Shown here: piece after piece, positions 39,544 through 48,500 of the stretch | Position numbering within the stretch: position 1 is the stretch's first letter | Layout of the letters: each line of letters starts with the position of its first letter | Origin: Prevotella sp. | GTDB lineage: Bacteria; Bacteroidota; Bacteroidia; Bacteroidales; Bacteroidaceae | Length of the DNA stretch: 51,116 nt | NCBI GenBank assembly: GCA_018385335.1 | Contig: JAHAZN010000083.1 | Coordinates: 1-51,116 of the forward strand | Direction: 5' to 3' | Program-made: the position numbers and the translations under genes | Notes under the pieces: generated by a model | Databases searched by the model: none | What the model saw: only the letters and a program-made list of their open reading frames with translations | What the model was told of the DNA's origin: nothing

Positions 39544-40407
39544 TCACTTATCACTGGTTGCTTCATCCCTATGGGATAGGTTGGCATCATCCACCACTAT
39601 CGCACCGAGGAAGCGGCGCATGAGTGCCACTGGCACTGCCCTGCGACGGGCATAGTCTCTGAGCTGCTGCTCATCAATCTTCCCCACGGAGAAGTAATGG
39701 GCCCGGGGATGGGCAAGCATCAGTCCGCTCACACTGGCATGAGGACGCATCGCCCCATTCTCTGTCAGTCGGATACCTATGGATGAGAGATGGAGCAGAC
39801 GGTCGATGATAAAATTACAACTGGCATCGGGCAGGGAGGGATAACCCACGGCAGGACGGATACCCTGAAACTTCTCTGCATGAAGTTCGCTGATGGTCAA
39901 CTGCTCATCAGGGGCATATCCCCAGTCCACCTTCCTCACCTCTTCGTGCATCTTCTCTGCGGCAGCCTCTGCCAACCTGTCGGCAAGGAGCTGCATCATC
40001 AGTTGCTGATACTCATCTCTGCAGAAATCGGTCTCCATAGATCGGTCAACGGTGGTAGCGAAGATGCCTATGGTATCGGGGATTCCCTGACTCATAGGGC
40101 GCACGAAATCAGAGAGACAGAGGGAGTAGCCCCTGGGGGCATACTGCTGTTCGCGCAACAGGGGAAACCTCACGCCGTCAATCACCAGGTCATCACCATC
40201 GCTGTTGGCATCGGCAAGGAGAAAAAGTGCGTAGGCATGATAACGATGTTCATAGGTTTGGAGCAACTGCTCAGCCTCTGTGCGGAGCCGCTCCCGTTCA
40301 CCCTCGTCCTTCACCTGCCAAGCATGATAGAAATAGGCCCAGTTGATATAGGGCAACAGTTCGCTCAACCGGTAGGTTATCTTCTTCCTCAGGTGCATCG
40401 TTGTCAT
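39544..40407 (-). CDS. Stand-alone MetH reactivation (AdoMet-binding) domain protein
   Basis: The 287 residues match the C-terminal activation domain of cobalamin-dependent methionine synthase, which binds S-adenosylmethionine and re-methylates inactive cob(II)alamin. The key motif GIRPAVGYPSLPD (about 195-207) corresponds to the AdoMet-binding RPAxGYPxxPD. ASVSGLMLAHPRAHYFSVG matches the late domain motif. No cobalamin, folate or homocysteine domain is attached. Its start codon overlaps the dihydroorotase stop by 4 nt (ATGA), so translation is likely coupled. Presumably it reactivates a separately encoded methionine synthase (inference). Confidence 0.8.
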   Translation of the reverse strand: MTTMHLRKKITYRLSELLPYINWAYFYHAWQVKDEGERERLRTEAEQLLQTYEHRYHAYALFLLADANSDGDDLVIDGVRFPLLREQQYAPRGYSLCLSDFVRPMSQGIPDTIGIFATTVDRSMETDFCRDEYQQLMMQLLADRLAEAAAEKMHEEVRKVDWGYAPDEQLTISELHAEKFQGIRPAVGYPSLPDASCNFIIDRLLHLSSIGIRLTENGAMRPHASVSGLMLAHPRAHYFSVGKIDEQQLRDYARRRAVPVALMRRFLGAIVVDDANLSHRDEATSDK

Positions 40408-41735
40408 CTAAATGAGAGTTCCTGCCCTATATAATCAGTATCCACCTGATGGCCGTCGTACACCATGTGACCGTTGCAGAAGGTCTTCTCCACCTTCCAT
40501 GCAAATGTATGTCCTTCCATCGGGCTCCATCCGCATTTGCTGAGAATCTCTGTGGCGGTAACGGTATGTGGTACACCTCTCCTCACCATCACCATGTCGG
40601 CCTTATAGCCTGCTCGCAGATATCCTCGTTTGTTTATCTCAAAGATATCTGCCGGATGATGGCACATCAGCGCCACTACCTGTGGTAGGGTGAGCACACC
40701 CTCATCCACGAGTTCGAGCATCGACACAAGGGAGTATTGTATGATGGGCATTCCCGAGACAGCGTGCTTGCTCCCGCCTTCCTTCTCACTGAGCAGATGG
40801 GGAGCATGGTCGGTGCCTACTACGGCGATATGAGCATCGCTGAGTGCCTGGCGCAATGCCTGCTGGTCGCTCTTGCTCTTGATAGATGGATTCACTTTGA
40901 TACGACTGCCCAACTGGGGATAGTCTTCATCGGAGAACATGAGATGACCGATGACAACCTCGGCGGTGATACGTTCACCTTTCTTATATGGGGGGATGAG
41001 TTGCAGCTCACGGGCAGTGGAGAGATGGGCAACATGGAGGCGTGCTCCTGTCTCGCGTGCGAGCTCCACGGCACGTTTCGTCGATTGATAACAGGCTTCC
41101 TCACTTCTTATCTGTGGATGATAAATCACGTCGGGGTCATCTCCATACAAGTGCTGATAGCTGCGCATCTGCTCATTGATTATCTCCGTATCTTCACAAT
41201 GGGCCATGATAGGCAGGGGCGACTGAGAGAAGAGCTGCTTGAGTGTCTCATCACGGTCAACTAACATATTGCCTGTTGATGAGCCCATGAAGAGTTTGAC
41301 ACCTGGGACACGATGTTTATCCAGCAACGACAGCAGGGGTGCATTGTCGTTGGTGGCACCAAAGAAGAAGGCGTAGTTGACGTGACTCTTTGTGGCAGCA
41401 AGGGCGTTCTTCTCCTCCCATGCCTCGATCGTGGTGGTCTGAGGATTGGTGTTGGGCATATCGAAGAAAGAGGTCACTCCTCCTGCTGCCGCTGCCCTAC
41501 TCTCGCTCTCAATATCTGCCTTATCGGTGAGTCCGGGCTCGCGAAAATGCACATGGTCATCTATCACTCCAGGCAGGAGATAAGCCCCTTCTGCATCAAT
41601 GACCTCCGCTTCCTGCGGGATACGCTCCGCCTCACCATAAAAAACACTGATAATCTCTCCTCGGTCAAAGATAACCCCTCCGGTCCATTCCTGTCCTTCG
41701 TTGACAAGAACGGCATTCTTAATGACTCTCATCAT
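40404..41735 (-). CDS. pyrC: Dihydroorotase
   Basis: The enzyme closes carbamoyl-aspartate to dihydroorotate in pyrimidine synthesis. The 443 residues show the zinc site DDHVHFREPG (His61, His63), the GVKLFMGSSTG segment with the likely carboxylated Lys, IMAHCED, LHVAHLST, and the catalytic Asp in VGTDHAPH. The layout is of the long (class I) amidohydrolase type, also annotated as pyrC-like or AllB-like; HFREPGLT favours dihydroorotase. The start overlaps the preceding lipoprotein gene by 17 nt and the end overlaps the MetH-like gene, so it is the middle gene of a tight operon. Confidence 0.93.
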   Translation of the reverse strand: MMRVIKNAVLVNEGQEWTGGVIFDRGEIISVFYGEAERIPQEAEVIDAEGAYLLPGVIDDHVHFREPGLTDKADIESESRAAAAGGVTSFFDMPNTNPQTTTIEAWEEKNALAATKSHVNYAFFFGATNDNAPLLSLLDKHRVPGVKLFMGSSTGNMLVDRDETLKQLFSQSPLPIMAHCEDTEIINEQMRSYQHLYGDDPDVIYHPQIRSEEACYQSTKRAVELARETGARLHVAHLSTARELQLIPPYKKGERITAEVVIGHLMFSDEDYPQLGSRIKVNPSIKSKSDQQALRQALSDAHIAVVGTDHAPHLLSEKEGGSKHAVSGMPIIQYSLVSMLELVDEGVLTLPQVVALMCHHPADIFEINKRGYLRAGYKADMVMVRRGVPHTVTATEILSKCGWSPMEGHTFAWKVEKTFCNGHMVYDGHQVDTDYIGQELSFR

Positions 41736-42513
41736 GCTGCGGTATGTTCATCAAGGGGGATTGGGTCTGTGAGGCGACAGCAGTGGAGTCTCCAGTCATC
41801 ATCGGCTGTTCCTCAGGGTCCAGTCCCTGCATACGTGCCTCGTTCTCACTCGCTGTCTTATAATATTCTTTGACGTAAAGGTCGTTCTTAAACTTCTCCG
41901 ATGCCTTACTCATGATATCTTCTATCTGGGGTGTGAGGATGGGATAACGGAATCCGCTTGTTATCATCATAAATCCCCAGGGGCCAAGTACATTATCGAA
42001 GTTCTCCACGATAAATCCAGTGACCAAACGGTCTTCTTCCTTCATGATCTGCTCATGCTCGCCTACGAGTTGCTTGTTGATCGTCTCCTCATCTATCCCG
42101 TCGAGCATCATCCTACTCTGCTTGTGAGCTAACTCATTCAACTGGTTTTCCAGCTGCTGGTGTTTGTCAAGGAAATCATAGAGCTTGTCGTTGAACAGGG
42201 TGCCTTTCACTATCTGGTTAGCATTGTCGATAGTGATGCTTATCTCTCCTTTCTCCAATACGATAGGCATCAGACTCTCTTCATCCATATAGAGGTTGGC
42301 CATCGTCACTGTGTCTAACGTACCGCTGAACACAAACTGCCCATGGAGCACGTCGCAGGAGTCGATAGTTTTCAGCTCTCCCTCATCAATGGTTTTCAGA
42401 TAGAGTTTACTCCCGTCTAAGGAAGAGACCGACGAGGTGCCTTGCACATGATAAGATTGAGCGCATGACGTCAGCATCAGCACGGTCATCACAGCTATGA
42501 ATAATTTGCTCAT
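41719..42513 (-). CDS. DUF4369-type lipoprotein
   Basis: The 264 residues have a lipoprotein signal with lipobox LTSC, followed by AQSYHVQG, so it lacks the acidic surface-export run and is probably periplasmic-facing. The first 100 residues after the lipid match DUF4369, a beta-rich domain often found ahead of thioredoxin domains in Bacteroidetes: LDGSKLYLKTID, HGQFVFSGTLD, and LEKGEISITID. No thioredoxin CxxC is present. The rest is helical and charged. The function is unknown. The ATG at 42513 is preferred over 42534 because the promoter (42548-42555) leaves almost no leader for the latter. Confidence 0.75.
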   Translation of the reverse strand: MSKLFIAVMTVLMLTSCAQSYHVQGTSSVSSLDGSKLYLKTIDEGELKTIDSCDVLHGQFVFSGTLDTVTMANLYMDEESLMPIVLEKGEISITIDNANQIVKGTLFNDKLYDFLDKHQQLENQLNELAHKQSRMMLDGIDEETINKQLVGEHEQIMKEEDRLVTGFIVENFDNVLGPWGFMMITSGFRYPILTPQIEDIMSKASEKFKNDLYVKEYYKTASENEARMQGLDPEEQPMMTGDSTAVASQTQSPLMNIPQHDESH

Positions 42514-42547
42514 ACAGCGTAATCTTGTTTTCATAAATCTTCAGCGA

Positions 42548-42555
42548 CAAATGTA
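42548..42555 (-). promoter_or_regulatory. Promoter -7 element for the DUF4369-pyrC-MetH-like operon
   Basis: TACATTTG matches TAnnTTTG, with TTCG, one mismatch from TTTG, at 19 nt upstream. The resulting leader is about 28 nt. Confidence 0.6.
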
Positions 42556-42614
42556 CTATCTTCTATCGAAGTAACGAAAAAAATTTATGCTATTTAAAAT
42601 ATCCCAATCTTCTT

Positions 42615-43025
42615 TTAGCGTTTTTTTGCCTCTTTGTCGAGTTCAGCCCCTATCCTGTGCATAGAATAGAGTTGGAGCATGGCTGCCACAAGGAGCACCA
42701 CGACCCAGTTGTTATGAACATACTGCACATAGACGAGATAATCCACATTGAGCAACCTGAACAGACTGAAACGGTCGGCGAACATGAGGAAGGCAGTGAG
42801 CAGAAAGAGCACATCGCTGAGCAGCATCATCCTTCTCAATCGTTGGATAACGAAGTTGTTGCCCTCGTATCGCTGTTTAAACTGCATCAGACAAAAACAC
42901 AGGGCGCCCATGGCAAAGAGATAGGGAGCCCACGACTGAAAGAAGACGGCAGCGCCACTTCCTACAACCATCATCAGTCCTCCGAGAAGGAAGACGACAG
43001 TCTCCACTTTATTCAACTTATTCAT
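42615..43025 (-). CDS. Small four-helix membrane protein of unknown function
   Basis: About 136 residues with four predicted membrane helices (about 8-28, 31-48, 69-86 and 97-120), separated by short basic loops, and a charged tail. No family was recognised. The ATG at 43025 overlaps the end of the DivIC-like gene by 8 nt (ATGAATAA), suggesting translational coupling; an alternative ATG at 43055 would add ten residues. Its neighbour suggests a link to the cell envelope or division, which is only inference. Confidence 0.65.
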   Translation of the reverse strand: MNKLNKVETVVFLLGGLMMVVGSGAAVFFQSWAPYLFAMGALCFCLMQFKQRYEGNNFVIQRLRRMMLLSDVLFLLTAFLMFADRFSLFRLLNVDYLVYVQYVHNNWVVVLLVAAMLQLYSMHRIGAELDKEAKKR

Positions 43026-43365
43026 GGTTATTCGGTTCTGCTGTTCGTTTGTCATCGCTTAGCACAAAGATATCTTCGTCGTCGGCTTTCATAAAATAGC
43101 GTTCACGGGCTATCTTCTCTATCGCCTTGGGGTTACTGTCAAGTTCCTGCAACTGCCGTTGGTCAGCCTTATAGTTTGCCTTATGACGGTCTATCTCCTC
43201 TTGCAGCTCATTGATTTTCTGTTGGTTCACGAAATGACTCCACACACTGTTCTCATCCAGGAAGCCGATAATCAGCACGGCGACAAGGATAACGACAACA
43301 TACTTCAGCGCCTTATAACGCTGAAGCAGTTCCAACATTTTCTTTATCTTACTCTTTATTTCCAT
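43018..43365 (-). CDS. DivIC/FtsB-family septum formation protein
   Basis: The 115 residues have a short cytoplasmic N-terminus, one membrane helix (about 22-40), then a coiled coil (about 50-85) with QQKINELQEEIDRHKANY. The family end motif follows: NPKAIEKIARERYFMKADDEDIFVL. FtsB/DivIC joins FtsL and FtsQ/DivIB to activate septal peptidoglycan synthesis. It lies 25 nt downstream of the GH28 gene with no terminator or clear promoter between. Confidence 0.88.
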   Translation of the reverse strand: MEIKSKIKKMLELLQRYKALKYVVVILVAVLIIGFLDENSVWSHFVNQQKINELQEEIDRHKANYKADQRQLQELDSNPKAIEKIARERYFMKADDEDIFVLSDDKRTAEPNNHE

Positions 43366-43390
43366 CCGTCAGTCATCTATTGAAGGGTGT

Positions 43391-44719
43391 TCAATAACCG
43401 TCACCATTGATTTTCAATCCCTTGGTAACGCAGTTGTCAATAAGTGTTTTGTTGAAGGCCTCTGCCTCATCTTCCACCTCACAGTTCTCAAAGGTGAAGT
43501 CACGCATCTGATACTTATCAGACTTACCCACGTCAAAGAAGTTTTTGCTCTTCACCTTTGCTCCCTTGATGAGGATATGATGACAGGTGGAGAGGGGTTT
43601 GTCGTCACGTTTCTCTTCCTTATAGAACTGTGTCCAGGGGCGCACGACAAGGAACTTATCACACTCTCCCTCCACATCTTCGATGGTGACATACTCATAA
43701 TGCTGGGGGGTATCGGGACGCATCTTCAGCCACAACACTCTGTTGGTATCCTTAAACTTACAGCGACGGAGTATCACGTTGCGGTTGTGAATAGACTCAC
43801 TGCCGAGGGTCAGACAGCCATGCGACTTGCCATAGGTACAGTCTTCGATGATGATGTTTGAGTTGGGGCCGTTGTTTGGGTCCTGGTCTGCCCATGTTCC
43901 CTTACCGCCTTTGAGCACCACGGCATCGTCGTTGACACTCATATAACAACCTTTCACCAGCACATTCTTACACACATCGATATCTATAGCATCACTGCTC
44001 GGTGCCTTCAGCCCGGAGGTAGGTGCCAGGATAGTGCAGTCGAGATAGCGCACATACTCACATTTATAAAGGTGGTTGGTCCAGAAAGGACTGTTCACCA
44101 AATGGACATCCTGCACGGTGACATTGCGTGAGTTGGAGATATACACCAAGCGTGGACGCATTGCCTCGAGGTTAGTGCACTGTCGGTTCATCTGTCGGCG
44201 AATCCAGAACTCCTCCCAATAGTTATAGCCATTGCCATTGATGGTTCCCTTACCGGCGATAGTAAAACCATCCACACCATCGGCATTCACCAGAGCAGCG
44301 AAATATTTCAGGGTCTGTCCCTCCATGCGTGTGGTATGTAGCTTAAAGTCTCTTATCCTGTCACTTCCCTTCAGCACAGCATCGGCTTCGAGATAGAGGT
44401 TGACGCCTTGAGGAAAAAAGAGCGAACCTGAGAGATAGGTACCGCTGGGCACTACAACCACGCCACCTCCATCTTTAGCTACTTTGTCTATCACCTTCTG
44501 TATTGCTTCGGTCTGCAGCACCGTGGAGTCGTTAACCACTCCATAGTCGGTCAGCACATATCTCTTACCAAGGTTTTCTGTGTTTACCCTTGCTGTCTCG
44601 CTAAACCATGCAGGAACGGGTGTTCCATCGGGAAACAGGTCCTGTTTCTGTTTCTTCTTCGCCATCAATGGTGTAGCGATCATCAAAAATGCCAGCGCCA
44701 ATACTCTTACGTTCATCAT
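43391..44719 (-). CDS. Secreted GH28 polygalacturonase-like glycoside hydrolase
   Basis: GH28 enzymes cleave polygalacturonan or related pectin chains by inversion. The 442 residues have a signal peptide ending PLMAKKK and a right-handed beta-helix. The opening is DYGVVNDSTVLQTEAIQKVID and GGGVVVVPSGTYLSGSLFF. Catalytic-region motifs are NSPFWTNH (NTD-type position), SDAIDIDVCKNV, VNDDAVVLKGG (the DD pair), SHGCLTLGSES (the catalytic His) and VLWLKMRPDT, in the place of the RIK motif. It is divergent from the acetyl/methyl-esterase across 783 nt of decayed sequence, together making a small pectin module. Its exact chain specificity is not readable from sequence. Confidence 0.9.
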   Translation of the reverse strand: MMNVRVLALAFLMIATPLMAKKKQKQDLFPDGTPVPAWFSETARVNTENLGKRYVLTDYGVVNDSTVLQTEAIQKVIDKVAKDGGGVVVVPSGTYLSGSLFFPQGVNLYLEADAVLKGSDRIRDFKLHTTRMEGQTLKYFAALVNADGVDGFTIAGKGTINGNGYNYWEEFWIRRQMNRQCTNLEAMRPRLVYISNSRNVTVQDVHLVNSPFWTNHLYKCEYVRYLDCTILAPTSGLKAPSSDAIDIDVCKNVLVKGCYMSVNDDAVVLKGGKGTWADQDPNNGPNSNIIIEDCTYGKSHGCLTLGSESIHNRNVILRRCKFKDTNRVLWLKMRPDTPQHYEYVTIEDVEGECDKFLVVRPWTQFYKEEKRDDKPLSTCHHILIKGAKVKSKNFFDVGKSDKYQMRDFTFENCEVEDEAEAFNKTLIDNCVTKGLKINGDGY

Positions 44720-44869
44720 GTTTTTTTTCAGATTAGTTTATTTCTTTCCTCCCCATCTGCCTTAGATACAGCCGGAGATATTATCTTTTGGCAAAGATAC
44801 AACAAAAAAACGAGAACAAGAGCAAAAGAACAAAAAACATTATCCACTCCTATTTACATATATAGCCCT
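44720..44869 (-). promoter_or_regulatory. Promoter region of the GH28 gene
   Basis: TATCTTTG on the minus strand (44792-44799) fits the TAnnTTTG element and gives a leader of about 65 nt. Nothing else was recognised in this stretch. Confidence 0.55.
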
Positions 44870-45043
44870 ATGACAACTCTCCCCACCTCCTTCATCGCCT
44901 TCACCCGGCGGCTCTCCAGTCAGCTCCAGGAGCTCAACAGACAGCGCACCGCCGAGACCTACGCCTCTGCCGCCAACAGTCTCGAACGCTTCCTCCATGG
45001 CCACGACCTCCCTTTGAGCCACATCACCTCCTCCCTCCTGTAG
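44870..45043 (+). pseudogene. Tyrosine recombinase remnant (N-terminal core-binding fragment)
   Basis: An intact 57-codon frame starts MTTLPTSFIAFTRRL and continues with RTAETYASAANSLERFL and DLPLSHITSSLL, then stops with TAG. This matches the SAM-like core-binding domain at the start of Bacteroidales tyrosine recombinases, where a run of RTAExYRSAxNSFxRF is typical. The catalytic domain is missing and no continuation is seen downstream, so it is a truncated remnant. It marks an old integration or rearrangement beside the pectin genes. Confidence 0.65.
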
Positions 45044-45094
45044 GCTCAGCATGAATCGGCTGCCCTCGGTGTAGAGTTTTTCAAAACTTTTGTT

Positions 45095-45102
45095 TATCTT
45101 TG
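45095..45102 (+). promoter_or_regulatory. Orphan promoter-like element (TATCTTTG)
   Basis: TATCTTTG lies about 70 nt before the AraC-like remnant and may be its former promoter. No matching -33 box is seen. Confidence 0.35.
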
Positions 45103-45169
45103 CAGAAACAAACCGTTACAACGCTCAGCCCCAAAGGCAGGGCAGTCAACAAACCTACGAAACAATCAT

Positions 45170-45355
45170 GTGATACACACAAGAGTGATGAGCCAACTGA
45201 TACGTCTGGATGCCGACAAGGGCAAGGCCGACAACTACGGCAGCCACTTCTTCGCCCAGCCCATCCGATTCTCCGATGCCAAATATTTCTCCAAATGCTT
45301 CAAGGCCTCACGCGGACTTTCTCCCAGCGAATACCGCACAGCAGAGAAAGGATAA
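45170..45355 (+). pseudogene. AraC-type DNA-binding domain remnant
   Basis: A 61-codon frame holds, from residue 32 on, IRFSDAKYFSKCFKASRGLSPSEYR. This is the second helix-turn-helix of an AraC/XylS domain (consensus GFSDxxYFSKxFKKxxGxSPxEYR). The preceding 31 residues do not match the first helix-turn-helix, so the gene is broken. It may be the tail of an AraC or hybrid two-component regulator that once controlled the adjacent pectin genes (inference). Confidence 0.55.
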
Positions 45356-45459
45356 GAAAATGCCCCTCACAGGTGTAAAAATTGTTGTTTTGGTGAGTTT
45401 GAATTGTTTTTTCCCTCCATTTGACACAATTTTCCCCCATCCTATCAAAGCGAGAAAGC

Positions 45460-45467
45460 TAATTTTG
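45460..45467 (+). promoter_or_regulatory. Promoter -7 element for the double-esterase gene (TAATTTTG)
   Basis: TAATTTTG fits TAnnTTTG and gives a leader of about 30 nt before the ATG at 45503. No TTTG box is found at 19-22 nt upstream. Confidence 0.5.
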
Positions 45468-45502
45468 CAATCAAAACACTGACAACCTAAAATTATCTAA
45501 TT

Positions 45503-48500
45503 ATGCACAACAAACTCCTTTCACTTATCAGAGTGATGGTATTGGCCTCGATGGTCGTGGCCGTACCTATGGAGGCAAAGAAGAAAGTCAACACCATTGG
45601 CGACTCCACCATGGCCAACTATCCTACCGATGGTTCTACCGACAAGCGTGGATGGGCGCAGATGCTGCAACAGTTCTTCAACACTGACAACGTGACCGTC
45701 AACAACCGCGGCAAGTCGGGCGCCTCAAGCAAGTCTTTCTATCGCGAATCAGCCTACTGGCCCACCCTGGTCACCGGTGGGAGCGATGCCATGCAGGCAG
45801 GCGATTTTCTGCTTATCCAGTTTGCCCACAATGACGAGAAGAATGGCGGTGCCGATGGCGATGTGGTCAAACAGTACTACACCCACATCGGCGATGCCAC
45901 CACTGCCTCCTCTACCGACTATCGGGGCACCACAGCCTCAGGCACCTATAAGGAATTCCTGCACAAGTATATCGACGAGGCCAAAGCCATGGGTGTCAAA
46001 CCCATCGTTGTGGGCCCCATCTGCCGCAAGTATTTCGCTACAGGAGGACAGAGCATCCGACGCAATGGCAAGCACGACCTTGGCGACAACTTCACCGTCT
46101 GCGACGGCACCACCCTCACCAAAGGCAATAAAGTGTCTGAGAGCGACAACAGCCAGGACTATGTGGAGCAGGCCAAGGCAGTAGCCTATGAGTACGACGA
46201 CGTGCCATTCATCGACCTCACCTCGCTCACCGAGCAGTTATATGTGAGCTATGGCGAGTCTTATTGCACCCTCCACCTCTTCTGCACCGACGACTCCACC
46301 CATCCCTCTGCCTTGGGCGCCACCCTCATAGCCCGGGAGTTTGCACAGCAACTCAAACAGCAGGCCAACGACGAAGCCGACCCCAAGCGCAAGGCCATCC
46401 TTCAGGAACTGGCCCAAGACGTGGTGGTATCGTCAGAGATAACATTCAATCCCACATCAGGAGACATGGGCAAGGCCTATCAAGGTCAGAGCATCATGAA
46501 AGAGTATAACGTGTCAGCCTTCGGGTTAGCCGACGGCGCACAGATGACCATCACCACCGACGGCGGCTTTCTCGTCTCCACCGACAAGACTAACTACAGC
46601 AACAGCCTCACGCTGACAGCCGACGGCAACAACATCATCTCCTCCTTATATATAAAGGTCAACCTCAACGGGACAGGCAAGATGAGCGGCACGCTCACCG
46701 CCACCGTGGGAGCACAGACAGCATCCCTCCAGCTCTCGGCCGAAGCCATCAGCCTCGCCGGAGGTACAGAGGTCACCGCCACCTGGCCGCTGACATCATC
46801 GGGCACCCCCGATGCCAACGAACATCTCACACTGAGCGAGCAGACACTCTCCGAACTCAGCGTCAAGCAGTATGCCAATATCGGGACAGACACCCCACGC
46901 CTGATGCAGCTGCTCACCACCTCTACAGGCGAATGGGGAGCAGGCGAAATCGACGAAGTGTCCACCAGATATACGCAGTTCAAGCTCACCTGTCCGTCAG
47001 ACTGTAGCTTTGCAGCCGACCAGATCTCCTATTACCTATCGGCAAAAGGAGGCTCGGCTGTCAGCTATCATGCCTACTACAGCCTCAACAGCGACTTCTC
47101 CGATCCGATGCTCATCGACGAGAAAATCAACATCGCCAGCAACGCCCCCATGCAGGTGGTAAGCAACGTGACAGCACAGATAGAAGAGGGTCAGAGCCTC
47201 TACATCCGTCTCTATCCATGGTATAACGGACAGTCGGCAGTGGCCACAGGCAAATATCTCTGCCTCTCCGACCTGAACATCCACGGCACACTCACGAAAG
47301 CCGGAGGACAGAGCATCGACCTCTCAGGCAACATCGCCTACACCCTCCTCGACGCCCAGCCGTCCTTCACCCCCGAACAACTGTCGGTAGGCTTTGCCGG
47401 CAAGACCATCGAAGGCGGTTCACTGCTCACCATAGCCGACAACGGCGGACTGACCTGGAGCGGCACAACCGACAACGGCAAGAAACAAACCAAAGTGAGC
47501 AACCTTTCCGGCTCCTCCTTACCCTCGTCGGCAGTAGATGGAAACACCATCACCCTGACCCTCACTCCCGAAGACGGACTGGTGTTCATGCCAAGCAAAG
47601 TATCATTCCAGGCAGCACGCTACGGTACCGACGGCGGCACACTGACAGCAGTAGTGAGCGCCATAGGCGAAGCTCAGATCTGCAACAATGAAGACATCAA
47701 CCGCTCAGGCAAGAGCCTTGAACTCAAGACCATCTCATCAGAAGTCAACGGAGTAACTGCCGATGCCTCCCATCCACTCAAACTGAAAATCTCTGTTCTC
47801 GGTCTTGGCAATAACAAGAGTGTGGGGCTCAACGACATCGTTGTCGAAGGCCGTCTGATAGGCACACTGCAGCAGACCGTCAAACACTCGCTCACCACAA
47901 GCGTCACACCCACTGATGCAGGCACCGTCACAGCCGCCCCCGAGATGGATGCTTACAAAGAAGGCACAACCGTCACCCTAACCGCCAAGCGCAACTTCGG
48001 TTACAGCTTCAAGGAGTGGCAGATAGACGGCAACAGCGTGTCCACCTCAGAGACCCTCACCCTCACGATGGATGGCGACAAGATAGTGACAGCCGTCTTC
48101 GACCCCATCCCAGTCTATACCCTCACAGCCAAGTGTACCAATGACGCCGAACGCTCCTTGGGCACCGTGACCTTCAGTCCCAACGACCACGAAGGGCGAT
48201 ATGAGGCAGGCACCATCGTGACAGCAGTGGCTCAGGAGTCAAAGATACTGAAGTTCATGCAGTGGACCGATGAATATGACAATGCAGGCATCTCCGCCAC
48301 ACGCACCCTGACAGTGAATGGCGACATGGAACTGGTGGCCGACTATGAGGTGCAGGACTTTGTAGCAGTCTTCGATGCCTCCCTCACCCAGTCCTATGCC
48401 TACCCCACCACCGCCAACTATCCCTTCCCCGCCGACATTACATGGGACGAGCAGCGTCAAGCCACCGCCTCGGTAGTGAGAACAGACAACGGCGCATTGC

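Noticed and set aside
43380..43400. Hairpin TATTGAA/TTCAATA just after GH28 as a terminator
   Set aside because: It lacks a T-run on the minus strand and includes the stop codon; it is unlikely to stop transcription strongly.
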